A stretch of 64,000 nt of DNA from Brevundimonas sp. SH203 (GCF_002157625.1 NZ_BDMM01000002.1:558001-622000); one strand, 5' to 3'. Shown: positions 8,105 to 17,138, numbered from the stretch's first letter. Numbers and translations: made by a program. The notes: a model not told the origin generated them from the letters alone.

Positions 8105-9610
8105 TCAACGCACGGCCGCCCGGTCGCCCAGCAGGACGGGGATGGTCACGGCGATGATCCACAGATCCAGCCAGAAGGACTGGCGCTCGACATATTCGAT
8201 GTCCAGCTGGACGCGCTCTCGCACCTGGGCCTCGGTGTCCACCGGGCCGCGTGACCCCTTGATGGCGGCCCAGCCGGTCATGCCGGGCTTGATGCGGCAA
8301 CGATGGGCGTATTCGGCGACCAGCAGGGCGGATTCGGTCTCGCCCGTCTTCATGCCGATGGCGTGGGGCCGCGGCCCCACCAGCGACATCTCGCCCGACA
8401 GGACGTTGAAGATCTGGGGCAGTTCATCCAGGCTGGTGGCGCGGATGAAGCGGCCCACGCGGGTTACACGGTCGTCGTCGGCGCAGACCTGACGCGAGGC
8501 CGTGGCGTCGGCGGCCGCGTGGCGCATGGAGCGGAATTTCCACACCACGATGCTCTCGTGATTGAAGCCGTGACGACGTTGGCGGAAGAGGATGGGCCCC
8601 GGGCTGTCCAGACGTACGGCCAGGGCGACCAGGGCCATGATCGGCGCCGCCGCGATCAGGGCCAGCGATCCGATCAACAGATCCTGTATCCGCTTGTTGA
8701 AGGCGCGCCGGTCGCGATCGGCGGGGCCGTCCAGCGCGGCCAGGGGCGCATTCGCCAGACGGTTCAACACCCCGTCGCGGCCCAGCTCCGAATCGACCAG
8801 CACCGTCAGCGGATTGGGCAGGGTCTGCAGCCGCTGGGTCAGGTCGCGCACCCTCTGGCCGGCCTCGGGGTCGATGGCCAGAACGATTCGGTCGATATAG
8901 GGCATGATCCGGTGCGTCATCAGGGCGTTGGCGTCCCCCAGCACCGGGACGCCGGCGACGCTGCGCGGGGCGCGGGCCAGCCGGTCGTCGAACACGCCCA
9001 GCACATTCATGTCGCGCCGCTCCAGCGCCTGTTCGATCAGGGTCTGGGCGTTTCGGGTCGCGCCGACCACGACGATATTGGGCGACAGGGCGCCCTGCCG
9101 ACGCCAGCGGGCGATCAACCCCAGCCAAACGCCATGAAGACCGATCAGGCCGACGGCGACCGTCGCCGCCCAGACGCCGACGCGGCCCAGGTCGTCTGCA
9201 TCCACCGCCAGACACGCCAGCAAGGCGGCGCAGCCGGCGATCAGCCCGCACGCGGCGACGCCGACCAGATGCAGGGGCCAGGTCGTGTCGCGCGCAAAAC
9301 GATAAAGCTGAAACGCCCGCAATGCGGTCAGCGCCGAGGCCGCGCCCAGCACCAGGGGCGCGACATCGACTATCATCAGGGCGCCCAGGGCGACCGGCCG
9401 GTTCGCGAAAACCACGACCAGGGTCACGCCGATCACCGCCAGCACGTCGATCAGCCGGAAATAGTGTGCCGAAAGCCGAACCGCCGAGCGCTGACGCGCG
9501 TTCAGCCAGACCTCGGGCCGGAACGGTCCCCGCGCGGCGCGCCCCCCGGCCTGCACGGCGCCGCCCTGGCCCGGCGCGTGGGCGGCGAGAGTGTCGGTGT
9601 GGTCGAGCAT
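8105..9610 (-). CDS. hfsE: Holdfast initiating glycosyl-1-phosphate transferase HfsE
   Basis: A 501-residue WbaP-type polyprenyl phosphate sugar-1-phosphate transferase, the first enzyme of holdfast repeat synthesis. The N-terminal half has about four membrane helices (residues about 50-170), followed by a nucleotide-binding CoA_binding_3-like region (IVVVGATRNAQTLIEQAL). The C-terminal catalytic domain starts with KRIQDLLIGSLALI and contains DSPGPILFRQRRHG, WKFRSMR, TSLDELPQ, LSGEMSLVGPRPH and KPGMTGWAA, all hallmarks of bacterial sugar transferases. It is first in the minus-strand operon. A GTTAAC half-site that could belong to a CtrA box lies about 58 bases upstream. Confidence 0.88.
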   Translation of the reverse strand: MLDHTDTLAAHAPGQGGAVQAGGRAARGPFRPEVWLNARQRSAVRLSAHYFRLIDVLAVIGVTLVVVFANRPVALGALMIVDVAPLVLGAASALTALRAFQLYRFARDTTWPLHLVGVAACGLIAGCAALLACLAVDADDLGRVGVWAATVAVGLIGLHGVWLGLIARWRRQGALSPNIVVVGATRNAQTLIEQALERRDMNVLGVFDDRLARAPRSVAGVPVLGDANALMTHRIMPYIDRIVLAIDPEAGQRVRDLTQRLQTLPNPLTVLVDSELGRDGVLNRLANAPLAALDGPADRDRRAFNKRIQDLLIGSLALIAAAPIMALVALAVRLDSPGPILFRQRRHGFNHESIVVWKFRSMRHAAADATASRQVCADDDRVTRVGRFIRATSLDELPQIFNVLSGEMSLVGPRPHAIGMKTGETESALLVAEYAHRCRIKPGMTGWAAIKGSRGPVDTEAQVRERVQLDIEYVERQSFWLDLWIIAVTIPVLLGDRAAVR

Positions 9611-9735
9611 CAGAGTCCGGGGCCGTTTGACGAAACGCCATTCTGCCGCTTCGGCCTCTATGTCGCGTTAACATGACCGCTTTCGCGCGAACCGCATTGC
9701 GCGACGCATCAGCCTCCGCTATCGACGCCCTCGCA

Positions 9736-9827
9736 GGAGACGTGGCCGAGTGGCTGAAGGCAACGGTTTGCTAAATCGTCGTACCGGGTAACCGGTACCG
9801 AGGGTTCGAATCCCTCCGTCTCCGCCA
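9736..9827 (+). tRNA. tRNA-Ser (anticodon GCU)
   Basis: A 7-bp acceptor stem (GGAGACG at 9736-9742 with CGTCTCC at 9817-9823), discriminator G and encoded CCA (9825-9827). The anticodon stem ACGGT/ATCGT holds loop TTGCTAA with anticodon GCT at 9770-9772. A long variable arm (GTACCGG-type hairpin), the G-T-T-C-G-A-A T loop and the A/G-rich D loop all fit a class II serine tRNA. Confidence 0.96.
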
Positions 9828-10304
9828 TTCCCTTTTCGGGCTTGGAAAAACCAGCAAATCAAGGGCTTGTCGCGAGTGCGTGTTGCATCTGGATCAGATG
9901 TAGCACCAATGCCGACCTATCTTGCCAAACGCGGCGCTGACTGCTGAGAGCCATCGCGGCGAGTTAGATGAGGGCTGCGGAAGGTCTGGGCTGTAAGGCG
10001 AACTCGCCAGACATGAGTGGAACCATCAAAGATGGGTCTCTGAGCCAGCGCTTCTCCCTATCCACTTCTGAAAAAATGGTTGTGCGTTTGTGTGCTACTT
10101 AACGGTGAAGGCGCGGCAGCTTTGCCTGTCGTCGATTTGGGAACACCTCAGCCATCTGCATCTTCTGATGTTCGGAAGATGCTCAACTTTGTTGATCTGT
10201 GGTCGAAGCGTGGAGGGCGTCGGTCCACTTTAAAAGCTCGATATTCAGGAGCGAACTGCCAGCCTTTTCATTGCGTAATGATGACTTCCGTATTTCGAAA
10301 ATAA
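9828..10304. other. AT-richer gene-poor scar next to tRNA-Ser
   Basis: Nearly 480 bases hold no supported gene apart from the possible integrase remnant. Composition is visibly lower in G+C: the 60 bases from 10081 have 33 G+C and the 60 from 10141 have 27, against about two thirds elsewhere. Short open frames at 10080-10304 and 10199-10411 resemble no family I know and lack ribosome binding sites. The position directly 3' of a tRNA suggests leftover mobile-element DNA. Confidence 0.5.
9909..9947 (+). pseudogene. Possible remnant of a tyrosine integrase N-terminus
   Basis: About 80 bases after the tRNA a start codon opens a frame reading MPTYLAKRGADC, then a stop. Phage and island integrases inserted at tRNA genes in alphaproteobacteria often begin in this way (MxTYLxKRGxxYYFRR). 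The similarity ends after about ten residues, and the following sequence does not continue the family in any frame I can see. I read it as a deletion scar of an integrated element. The match is short, so chance cannot be excluded. Confidence 0.4.
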
Positions 10305-10326
10305 CCAGCGCCAACTACTGCGCTGG
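10301..10326 (-). terminator. Terminator of the tannase/symporter operon
   Basis: A 7-bp stem (CCAGCGC 10305-10311 with GCGCTGG 10320-10326) and 8-base loop begin directly after the tannase stop. On the minus strand the stem is followed by a T-rich run (TTATTTTC). Confidence 0.7.
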
Positions 10327-11961
10327 CTATCTTTCTGTACTGGCGGCGCAGGTGAAGTTGGTTTCATCTGTAGTCGATCCTTCCCCCTTCCAGCGGGCCA
10401 CGGCGGGGTAGGCGCATAGGGGGCGGGTGCTGAGGGTTGGGCCGGTCGGCATGTTCAGCAGGGGCGCCAGATCGTTGGCGTATTTGCTGGCGACGATTCG
10501 GTTCGGCGCTGAGCCGTCATCGACCCAGGCGTCGAGGATGGCCAGGCTGTCGAAGGCGTTTGGTCCCGGTCCGCCGAAGCAATGGCCCATTCCCGGGACC
10601 ATGAAGAGGCGCGCGAACTGGTCCGTCTCATCGGCGCCCATGACGTCGCGAATCTTCTCGAAATACTGGATCGTGCCCTCGGCGGGCAGGGCCGGGTCAT
10701 TCCAGCCGTGATACATCAACAGCTTGCCGCCCGACGCCTTAAAGGCCGCCATGTCCGGGTTGTCCGAGTCGGTGATCTGGGCCATCCGCGCGCGCGCCAT
10801 GTCGAAGCTCTTGTCGAAATCGAACTGGTCCAGGGTCCAATCGGCGTCGTTGAAGACGAAGTTGGCGAAGAAAGAACGGGCGAAATCGGGGTGCTGGGCC
10901 GCATCGCCGGTGATCCACAGATCCCAGCCCGCGCGCTGGGCCTCGCCGCCCGGCGCGAAGCCGGGATAGAGGGCGGCGCCGGTCAGTCCCCGTCGCGGGC
11001 CGCCGTAAAGGCTCTGCACCGCTGAGAGCTGTTCGGGGGTCAGGCAGCCCTGCGCCGCATCACGGCTGCACAGGATCGAGGCGGGGTCGAAGCGGCACTG
11101 ACGCGGGTCTTCGATCACGCCGTCCTTGACGCCGTCCAGGGCGTCGCAGCTTTCGAGAGCGGCGGACTGAAGGCGGTTCAGGTTGGCGGCGTTCAATCGG
11201 CTGGCCGGGTTCTGATGCGCAACCTTCCAGGACCAGGCGAAGCTGGTCATCAGACGTGTCCAGGCCGCGCCCGGCGCGCCGGCCACAATCCCATCGAAGT
11301 CGTCGGGATAGCGTTGGGCCGCCATCAGCGCCTCGCGTCCGCCGTCCGAACAGCCCTGGAAATACGAAAGGCGAGGCGCGTGACCATAGTAGGCGGCGAT
11401 GATGGTCTTGGCGGCGGCGGCTGTGACGTGGTTGGCGCGATAGCCGAAGTCGATGATGCGTTCCGGCTGGTTCAGCGCCCAGGCGGCGGTCTTGCCGTCC
11501 GCTCCTGGCTCGACATGGCCCATGTCGGTGGCCGCAACGGCGTAGCCCCGCGCGAGGGCGGGACGCATCGACAGCCGGGGCGGGCCGAGCGATCCCCCGA
11601 AGCCCGCGTTGCCCATGGCTGCAAACTTGCCGTTCCAGCCTTCGGCCGCAGGCAGCCAGACCTCGGAGTGAATCTCCGACCCCGCAACAGGCGTCAGGGT
11701 GAGCGAGACCCGACAGTAGGGCGTCGAAACGGGCAGGGCCGGAAGACCGAAGGCGTCGATCGGCTGACGGTCGCCTGGCTTCATCGTCATCGCGGCGTCG
11801 ATCCGCACATGGGGCGACCGAAGACCCAGCAGGGCCGCGCAGCGCGGATCGACGGCGGACGCGGCCGGGGCGGACGGCGTGCTCGTCTGGGCCTGAGCGG
11901 CGCAGGCGAAGGCGAGAACGGCAAGGGCGGCGGCGCCGGCGAGGCGGGTTCGGGTCATCAT
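10327..11961 (-). CDS. Secreted tannase/feruloyl esterase family hydrolase
   Basis: A 544-residue protein with a signal peptide (about residues 1-25, ending AQAQ). It belongs to the tannase/feruloyl esterase family: the nucleophile motif GCSDGGRE has Ser205 beside a Cys. The C-terminal GMGHCFGG supplies the catalytic His next to the Cys that forms the family's characteristic disulphide. A lid/calcium-binding region (ESCDALDGVKDGVIEDP) lies between. Such enzymes cleave gallate or hydroxycinnamate esters of plant polyphenols and cell-wall sugars. It sits 11 bases downstream of the GPH symporter gene in one operon. With the GH78, GH3 and CoA-ligase genes nearby, I infer it removes phenolic acyl groups in the periplasm. 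The exact ester is unknown. Confidence 0.85.
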   Translation of the reverse strand: MMTRTRLAGAAALAVLAFACAAQAQTSTPSAPAASAVDPRCAALLGLRSPHVRIDAAMTMKPGDRQPIDAFGLPALPVSTPYCRVSLTLTPVAGSEIHSEVWLPAAEGWNGKFAAMGNAGFGGSLGPPRLSMRPALARGYAVAATDMGHVEPGADGKTAAWALNQPERIIDFGYRANHVTAAAAKTIIAAYYGHAPRLSYFQGCSDGGREALMAAQRYPDDFDGIVAGAPGAAWTRLMTSFAWSWKVAHQNPASRLNAANLNRLQSAALESCDALDGVKDGVIEDPRQCRFDPASILCSRDAAQGCLTPEQLSAVQSLYGGPRRGLTGAALYPGFAPGGEAQRAGWDLWITGDAAQHPDFARSFFANFVFNDADWTLDQFDFDKSFDMARARMAQITDSDNPDMAAFKASGGKLLMYHGWNDPALPAEGTIQYFEKIRDVMGADETDQFARLFMVPGMGHCFGGPGPNAFDSLAILDAWVDDGSAPNRIVASKYANDLAPLLNMPTGPTLSTRPLCAYPAVARWKGEGSTTDETNFTCAASTER

Positions 11962-11972
11962 CGGCTGATCTT

Positions 11973-13355
11973 TCAGCGAGAGGGATGAGGAGGAAGGGCG
12001 CGGGCGGCGATGTCGGCGACCATCCGGGCATGGGCGCGTCGATCGATGGGATAGAGGGCGATCAGCCCGGCCGAGATCAGGGTTCCGGCCAGGGGCGCCC
12101 AGAACATCAGGTTCTTGATGCTCTGCAGGGTTTCCGGGCTCTGGGCGACATTGGGGGTATAGCCGAAATGGGTCAGGGCCAGACCAAGGGCCCCCGCGCC
12201 CAGTCCCAAGGCCACCTTCTGCCCCAGAACCGTCAGGCCGAAGACCAGGGACTCGGTTCGCACGTCGGTTCGCCATTCGCCGTATTCGACGGTGTCGGGC
12301 AGCATGGACCAGAAACAGACCACATAGGCCGCCGCTCCGATCGCCTGCAGCACCAGCGCGCTGAACAGCAGCGCCAGCGACTGACCGTCGGCGGCGTGCC
12401 ACAGCACCAGGCCTGTGACGGTCGGCGCCGCACCGACCAGCCAGCTGTTGCGCTTTCCAATCAGACGCAGGGCGACCGCCCACAGAGGCGTGGCCAGCAC
12501 GATGGTCAGGGCCATGACGCCCAGGGCCATGCTGCCAAGCTCGGCGTTTCCGACGATATATTTGAAATAATACAGTAGGTTCTTGGAGAACATGGTGGTG
12601 GAGAAGGCGCTGATGACGATGGCCGCCAGCAGAAGGTGAAGCGCCCGATTGGCGGAAAGACTGCGCCAGGCCTCCTTGAAGGGACGTTGAGGCGGGTCTG
12701 CCTGATCCGCGACGTCCAGACCCCGGCTGCCCCAGGCCGCCGTCAGAAGACAGGCCGTCGCAACCACGCCATAGGCGGCGCCGAGGATGAGCCATCCCTG
12801 TCGACCGCCGACGCCGTCCCCCATCGCTGAGGCCAGGGGCAGGGTGAGCGTGGCGACGATGATGGCGGCCAATGCGCCGCAGACCATGCGGAAGCCGGTC
12901 AGATCCCCGCGCTGGGCGCTATCGGTCGTGACGCGCGCGAAAAGCGAGGCGTAGGGAATGGCGACGACCGCATAGAGTGTGCGGAAGACAAGCTGACTGA
13001 ACAGGGCGAAGGCGACCGCCCCCGCTGTCTGGGCGCCGGGGCCGGCAAACAGGACCACGAAGGCCGGCGCCAGCACAGGACCGCCCAGCACCAGATAGGG
13101 GCGGTAGCGTCCCCAGCGGCTGCGCGTGCGGTCGGCGACAAGCCCCACGATCGGGTCCATCGCCGCATCCCAGATCAGCGCGATCATATAGATGAGGCCC
13201 GCCGTCTGCGCCGGCAGACCCACGACGTCCGTGTAGAAGAACAGCAGGTAAAGCTGCGTCATCTGCCAATACAGATTGCAGCCGCAATCCCCGATGCCGA
13301 TCGCCAGCTTGCGGCCTGTCGATATCCGCCCTGGCGTCGTCGCGATGTTTCCCAT
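11973..13355 (-). CDS. GPH-family sugar:cation symporter
   Basis: A 460-residue protein of the glycoside-pentoside-hexuronide symporter family (MelB/XynB-like) with about 12 membrane helices. Typical motifs are IGDCGCNLYWQ at the start, the first cytoplasmic loop IWDAAMDPIVGLVADRTRSRWGRYRPY (shown here only to name the D-x-x-x-DP-x-x-G-x-x-x-D-x-x pattern) and SMLPDTVEYGEWRT in the second half. I chose the ATG at 13355, which has AAGGGG about nine bases upstream; a TTG at 13364 is the alternative. It probably imports a glycoside for the cytoplasmic GH5 encoded divergently. The shared promoter region carries a copy of the locus palindrome at 13418-13431. Confidence 0.85.
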   Translation of the reverse strand: MGNIATTPGRISTGRKLAIGIGDCGCNLYWQMTQLYLLFFYTDVVGLPAQTAGLIYMIALIWDAAMDPIVGLVADRTRSRWGRYRPYLVLGGPVLAPAFVVLFAGPGAQTAGAVAFALFSQLVFRTLYAVVAIPYASLFARVTTDSAQRGDLTGFRMVCGALAAIIVATLTLPLASAMGDGVGGRQGWLILGAAYGVVATACLLTAAWGSRGLDVADQADPPQRPFKEAWRSLSANRALHLLLAAIVISAFSTTMFSKNLLYYFKYIVGNAELGSMALGVMALTIVLATPLWAVALRLIGKRNSWLVGAAPTVTGLVLWHAADGQSLALLFSALVLQAIGAAAYVVCFWSMLPDTVEYGEWRTDVRTESLVFGLTVLGQKVALGLGAGALGLALTHFGYTPNVAQSPETLQSIKNLMFWAPLAGTLISAGLIALYPIDRRAHARMVADIAARALPPHPSR

Positions 13356-13415
13356 TCTCAGCAACCCCTTACAGACCCAAGTTTTTTAGCTGGACATGCG
13401 TCCGCCTGATTTTTT

Positions 13416-13434
13416 ATTGTGCAAGTGTATAACG
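13416..13434. promoter_or_regulatory. Candidate TetR operator, copy 1 (GPH symporter / GH5)
   Basis: The core TGTGCA-AG-TGTATA (13418-13431) matches 10 of 12 arm positions of the perfect palindrome TATGCA-N2-TGCATA found at copy 2. It lies between the divergent symporter and GH5 starts, where binding could block both promoters. The regulator assignment is inference. Confidence 0.5.
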
Positions 13435-13459
13435 AGTTTTGCGCAAGGTCGATAGACGA

Positions 13460-15412
13460 ATGCAGCACCTGATGTTTGACATTGACGGCCCCCGGTTTGT
13501 CGACGCCCAAGGGCGGCACGCCATTCTGCGCGGCGTCAACCTTGGCGGCGACACCAAGGTCCCTCTCAGCCATGCGGGACTGAACCCGCCACGCGACTTT
13601 TCAGACCATCGCGACGTCAGTTTCATCGGCCGACCCTTTCCTCTCGAAGAGGCGGACGAGCATCTGGGCCGCATCCGGCGGTGGGGGTTCAATGTCCTGC
13701 GTCTGCTGACCACCTGGGAGGCGGTGGAGCATGCCGGGCCGGGTCAGTATGACGAGGCCTATCTGGACTATCTGACCGCCGTCTGCGCCAAGGCCGCCGA
13801 ACACGAACTGGCTGTCTTCATCGATTTTCACCAGGATGTCTGGAGCCGGATGAGCGGCGGCGATGGCGCGCCGGGCTGGGTGTTCGAGGCCGTGGGCCTG
13901 AACCTGGAAGCCTTTGACGCGGCCGACGCGGTGCATGTGATGCAGCAGCGTTACGACTACGCCTCGCCTGAGCGCCGCCAAGAAGACCGCTATCCGATGA
14001 TGAGCTGGCCTCGGAACTATCAGATGCCGGTCAACGGGATCATGTGGACCGCCTTCTTCGCCGGCGCGGCCCTGACGCCGGATTGGCGGGCAGGCGGGCG
14101 CAATGTGCAGGATTTGCTGCAGGAAACCTATCTGGGCGCGGTGCGGGCGGTGGCGGAACGCCTGCGTGATCTGCCCAACGTCCTGGGCTTCGACAGTCTG
14201 AACGAGCCGAGCCTGGGCTGGGTCGGTCAGCCCCTGTCGCGGCGACGGACCGGGCCGGACGCGGATTGCGCCATGCCCGTCTGGCCCGGCCCGTCATGGA
14301 CGCCTCTGGATGGATTGAAGGTCGCGCGCGGTCTGTCGGCAAGCGTGCCGATCATGGCGCGCGGCGAGGGGCGTGAGATGCAGGTGGCGGGCGAAAGCCT
14401 CGTCAATCCCGATGGGGTCTCGATCTGGCTGGAAAACGCAGCTGATCCCTTCGAGGCGGCGGGAGCTTGGTCTGTTGTCGATGGCGAGGCGATGGCGAGG
14501 GACGAGGATTTCTTCCGCGTCAAGGACGGCCGCGTGCTGGATCACGAACGGGATTTCATGGCGCCCTTCTTCGCGCGGGTAGCGGCGACGATCCGCAGCG
14601 TTCGGCCTGACTGGCTGTTGTTCGGTGAGATGTGCCCCTACCTGATGTTGCAGGGAAAGACCTTCCCTCGGCCGATGCCGGAGCGCACCGTCAACGCAAG
14701 TCACTGGTACGACATCGAAATTCTGGGGACCAAGCTGTACGACCCGGATCAGGATCATGGCGGAGACCGCCAGAGGTACGAGTTCCAACTGGGCTTCATT
14801 CGCGCCATGGGCCTGTCCATGCGCGACGGCGGCGCGCCGACCCTGATCGGCGAGTTCGGCATTCCCTATGACCTGAACCACGGTCAGGCCTTCGAACGCT
14901 GGGCGGATGGCGAGCGCGGGGCCGGCGTCTGGCGTGCGCACTCCCAGGCTCTGGGCGTCATGTATGATGCGATGGACGGGCTGCTGCTGTCCTCGACGCA
15001 GTGGAACTATTCCGCCGGCAACCGGAACGATCTTCGTATCGGCGACGGCTGGAACCAGGAGGATCTGTCGATCTTCTCGCGTGACCAGACCACAACGGCC
15101 GACGATCCGGCGTCCGGCGCGCGGGCGCTGGAAGGTTTCTCACGCCCCTACGTTCAACGTGGGCAGGGGGTGATCACGGCGATGACGTTCGAAGGCGGCG
15201 CCGACACGCTCACGGCGATGATCGATGTCGATCCCGGCATCGACGCCGCGACCGAAATCTTTGCGCCCCACTGGCGCTATCCCGACGGCGTGTGCGTCGC
15301 GACCTCTGGCGTCGAGGCGGAGTGGAGCCATGATTCGCTTCGACAAGTCGTCGTCGTGAAGGCGCTTGCTGCGGGCCGACTGAAGATTGTCGTGAGCCCG
15401 GTCGCGGACTGA
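13460..15412 (+). CDS. GH5-family glycoside hydrolase, cytoplasmic
   Basis: A 650-residue TIM-barrel hydrolase without signal peptide, so probably cytoplasmic. The GH5 signatures are FIDFHQDVWSR, the acid/base in DSLNEPSLGW (Glu249) and the nucleophile in TLIGEFGIPYD (Glu465). A beta-rich C-terminal domain follows (about residues 560-650). The length and the motifs, with the long insertion after FHQDVW, resemble the endoglycoceramidase/steryl-glucosidase branch of GH5, whose members cleave beta-glucosides of hydrophobic aglycones. I chose the ATG at 13460; a TTG at 13439 would also be in frame. Its divergent partner is a glycoside symporter, which suggests import followed by intracellular cleavage. 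The substrate is not known. Confidence 0.8.
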   Translation: MQHLMFDIDGPRFVDAQGRHAILRGVNLGGDTKVPLSHAGLNPPRDFSDHRDVSFIGRPFPLEEADEHLGRIRRWGFNVLRLLTTWEAVEHAGPGQYDEAYLDYLTAVCAKAAEHELAVFIDFHQDVWSRMSGGDGAPGWVFEAVGLNLEAFDAADAVHVMQQRYDYASPERRQEDRYPMMSWPRNYQMPVNGIMWTAFFAGAALTPDWRAGGRNVQDLLQETYLGAVRAVAERLRDLPNVLGFDSLNEPSLGWVGQPLSRRRTGPDADCAMPVWPGPSWTPLDGLKVARGLSASVPIMARGEGREMQVAGESLVNPDGVSIWLENAADPFEAAGAWSVVDGEAMARDEDFFRVKDGRVLDHERDFMAPFFARVAATIRSVRPDWLLFGEMCPYLMLQGKTFPRPMPERTVNASHWYDIEILGTKLYDPDQDHGGDRQRYEFQLGFIRAMGLSMRDGGAPTLIGEFGIPYDLNHGQAFERWADGERGAGVWRAHSQALGVMYDAMDGLLLSSTQWNYSAGNRNDLRIGDGWNQEDLSIFSRDQTTTADDPASGARALEGFSRPYVQRGQGVITAMTFEGGADTLTAMIDVDPGIDAATEIFAPHWRYPDGVCVATSGVEAEWSHDSLRQVVVVKALAAGRLKIVVSPVAD

Positions 15413-15419
15413 ACGAAAG

Positions 15420-15450
15420 CGGGATCAGACGGCTTTCCCGCCTGATCCCG
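15420..15450. terminator. Hairpin between convergent GH5 and carboxylesterase genes
   Basis: A 9-bp stem (CGGGATCAG 15420-15428 with CTGATCCCG 15442-15450) closes a loop containing a further CGG/CCG pairing. There is no clear T run, so it may be a weak bidirectional terminator. Confidence 0.5.
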
Positions 15451-15456
15451 TCGTCG

Positions 15457-17064
15457 TCATCGTCCAGAGGCCTGCGCGTCACGCAGCCGGGTCAGGGCGT
15501 CCAGCCGCTCGACCTGCGGCAAGGCCCCGGCCCTGACGCCCTGGTTCTCGATCAGAAGAACACGATCGGACCGAACCTCATAGCGCGGCCAGGCGGGTCT
15601 GTCGGCGGCGTCGGGGCGGCCGTCGCGGGCGAAGGCGATCCAGTAGTCGGCCATGGTGTCGGCGATCCGCTGATCCGCCTCGGTGAAGTCTCCCTTCATC
15701 CGGCCCAGGGTGTCGAAGCTGAAGGGCACGTCGGTGGCGTGGCCCGCGCCCGCCGTGTCGCGGCGTTTGGCCTCTGGCACATAACGGAAGCTGTAGAGCC
15801 AGACCGGGCGATCCTTCGCTGAGTCCAGCGCTGCAAGACGACGCGCCGGTTCGATGAAGGTCAGTTCGGAGGGCATGTTGGCGTTCAGTCGGTCACGATC
15901 GCCATAGACGGCCATCAGGGCGTCCCGCGACACGCCGACGTCCGCTATCGTTCGATCCGCCAGCATCCCCCGGAACAGGGCCGGGATGACGCCCAGCTCC
16001 ATGTCGGTGGCGCCGATGACCATAGGCACGTCGGCCTGGGCGCCGCGTGCAAAGGCGTCCATCACCTGCGATGCGACAAGGCGGCCGTCGATCATGGGGC
16101 CGGAGTAGGTGTCCTTCTCAGGCGTCAGCAAATCCAGCCGTCCCTTGACCTTGTCCGCCGGAATGGCGCGCAGGTCGGCGACGGTCGCGTCCCGCAGATT
16201 TTGCGACGCGGCGAAGGCGACGCCCACGCTTTCGGCCGAGCGGGCGCCGTCGGCGGCCTGCAGCGTCGGCCATTGGTCGCGGCCCCCGCCGGACTGGACG
16301 ATGGCGCGATGGAACAGGCCGCGCGCCTGCGGAATGTTCATCAGCTGCAACACCGATCCGCCCCCCGCCGACTGACCCATCAGGGTCACGCGGTTCGGGT
16401 CGCCGCCCAGGGCCGCGATATTGTCGTGAACCCATTTCAGAGCCGCGACCTGGTCCATCAGGCCGTAGTTGCCGGTGGGTTCGGCGCCGGCTTCGGCCGT
16501 CAGGGCGGGGTGGGCGAAGAAGCCGAAGCGGCCCAGACGATAGTTGAAGGTGACGACCACGGCGCCGCGCGCAGCCAGCCGGGCGCCGTCGAAGATGGGC
16601 TGGCTGCCAGAGCCCATCACGAAGCCGCCGCCGTGAATCCAGACGATCACCGGCGCCGGCCCGCCCGTGTGCGCCTTGGGCGTCCAGATGTTCAGGGTCA
16701 GGCAGTCCTCGCTGACGGGCAGCCGGGTCTGGGTGTCGTCCCACATCGGGCGCGACTGGATGCAGTCGTCGCCATAGGCCGCGGCGTCGCGCACGTCCGT
16801 CCAGCGGGGCGCGGGGCGGGGCGCGCGCCAGCGCAGGTCGCCTGTGGGAGGCGCGGCGTAGGGAATGTTCTTGAATGACAGGACCGCGCCTTCGTCGACC
16901 CCGCGAACCGGCCCCTGGGCGATGCGCATGTCAACGGATGGTCCGGCGGTCGCCACGGCGGCGACTGGACCCTGAGCGCAAGCGCCGACAGCGGCGAGGG
17001 TCAGGCCGAGGCCAAGGGCGATCAAGCCGAGACGACTTCCGGGGTGTCTTGTGGGCGAGGTCAT
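15457..17064 (-). CDS. Secreted type-B carboxylesterase
   Basis: A 535-residue carboxylesterase of the cholinesterase/p-nitrobenzyl-esterase family with an N-terminal signal segment (LGLIALGLGLTLAAVGACA). A Cys at residue 29 could make it a lipoprotein. Family marks are SEDCLTLNIW, the oxyanion loop IHGGGFVMGS, the nucleophile GQSAGG (Ser232) and the catalytic His in GAGHATDVPFSF; the Glu is probably in ATDMELG. It would hydrolyse an ester in the periplasm. It is transcribed divergently from the TetR gene across a 151-base region holding the best copy of the locus palindrome. Together with the tannase-like enzyme and the hydrolase at 23131, it gives this locus three secreted esterase-type enzymes. 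Confidence 0.88.
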   Translation of the reverse strand: MTSPTRHPGSRLGLIALGLGLTLAAVGACAQGPVAAVATAGPSVDMRIAQGPVRGVDEGAVLSFKNIPYAAPPTGDLRWRAPRPAPRWTDVRDAAAYGDDCIQSRPMWDDTQTRLPVSEDCLTLNIWTPKAHTGGPAPVIVWIHGGGFVMGSGSQPIFDGARLAARGAVVVTFNYRLGRFGFFAHPALTAEAGAEPTGNYGLMDQVAALKWVHDNIAALGGDPNRVTLMGQSAGGGSVLQLMNIPQARGLFHRAIVQSGGGRDQWPTLQAADGARSAESVGVAFAASQNLRDATVADLRAIPADKVKGRLDLLTPEKDTYSGPMIDGRLVASQVMDAFARGAQADVPMVIGATDMELGVIPALFRGMLADRTIADVGVSRDALMAVYGDRDRLNANMPSELTFIEPARRLAALDSAKDRPVWLYSFRYVPEAKRRDTAGAGHATDVPFSFDTLGRMKGDFTEADQRIADTMADYWIAFARDGRPDAADRPAWPRYEVRSDRVLLIENQGVRAGALPQVERLDALTRLRDAQASGR

Positions 17065-17118
17065 AGAAGGTGGTTCTCCCGATCGATGCGGCGCGCAGGG
17101 CGCGTCGCTTGCAAATTA

Positions 17119-17138
17119 CGCTATGCAGATGCATAATG
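17119..17138. promoter_or_regulatory. Candidate TetR operator, copy 2 (carboxylesterase / tetR)
   Basis: TATGCA-GA-TGCATA (17122-17135) is a palindrome with perfect 6-base arms between the divergent carboxylesterase and tetR starts. A TTGACA -35-like hexamer for the plus strand lies at 17154-17159. The position beside the regulator gene suggests autoregulation. Confidence 0.6.

Noticed and set aside
6555..8492. Long plus-strand open frame opposite hfsF
   Set aside because: Gln/Arg/Gly-rich antisense shadow; the minus strand carries the flippase with proper helices and overlapping junctions.
10080..10411. Two short open frames in the scar after tRNA-Ser
   Set aside because: No ribosome binding site, no recognisable family, and the second runs into the tannase gene on the other strand.
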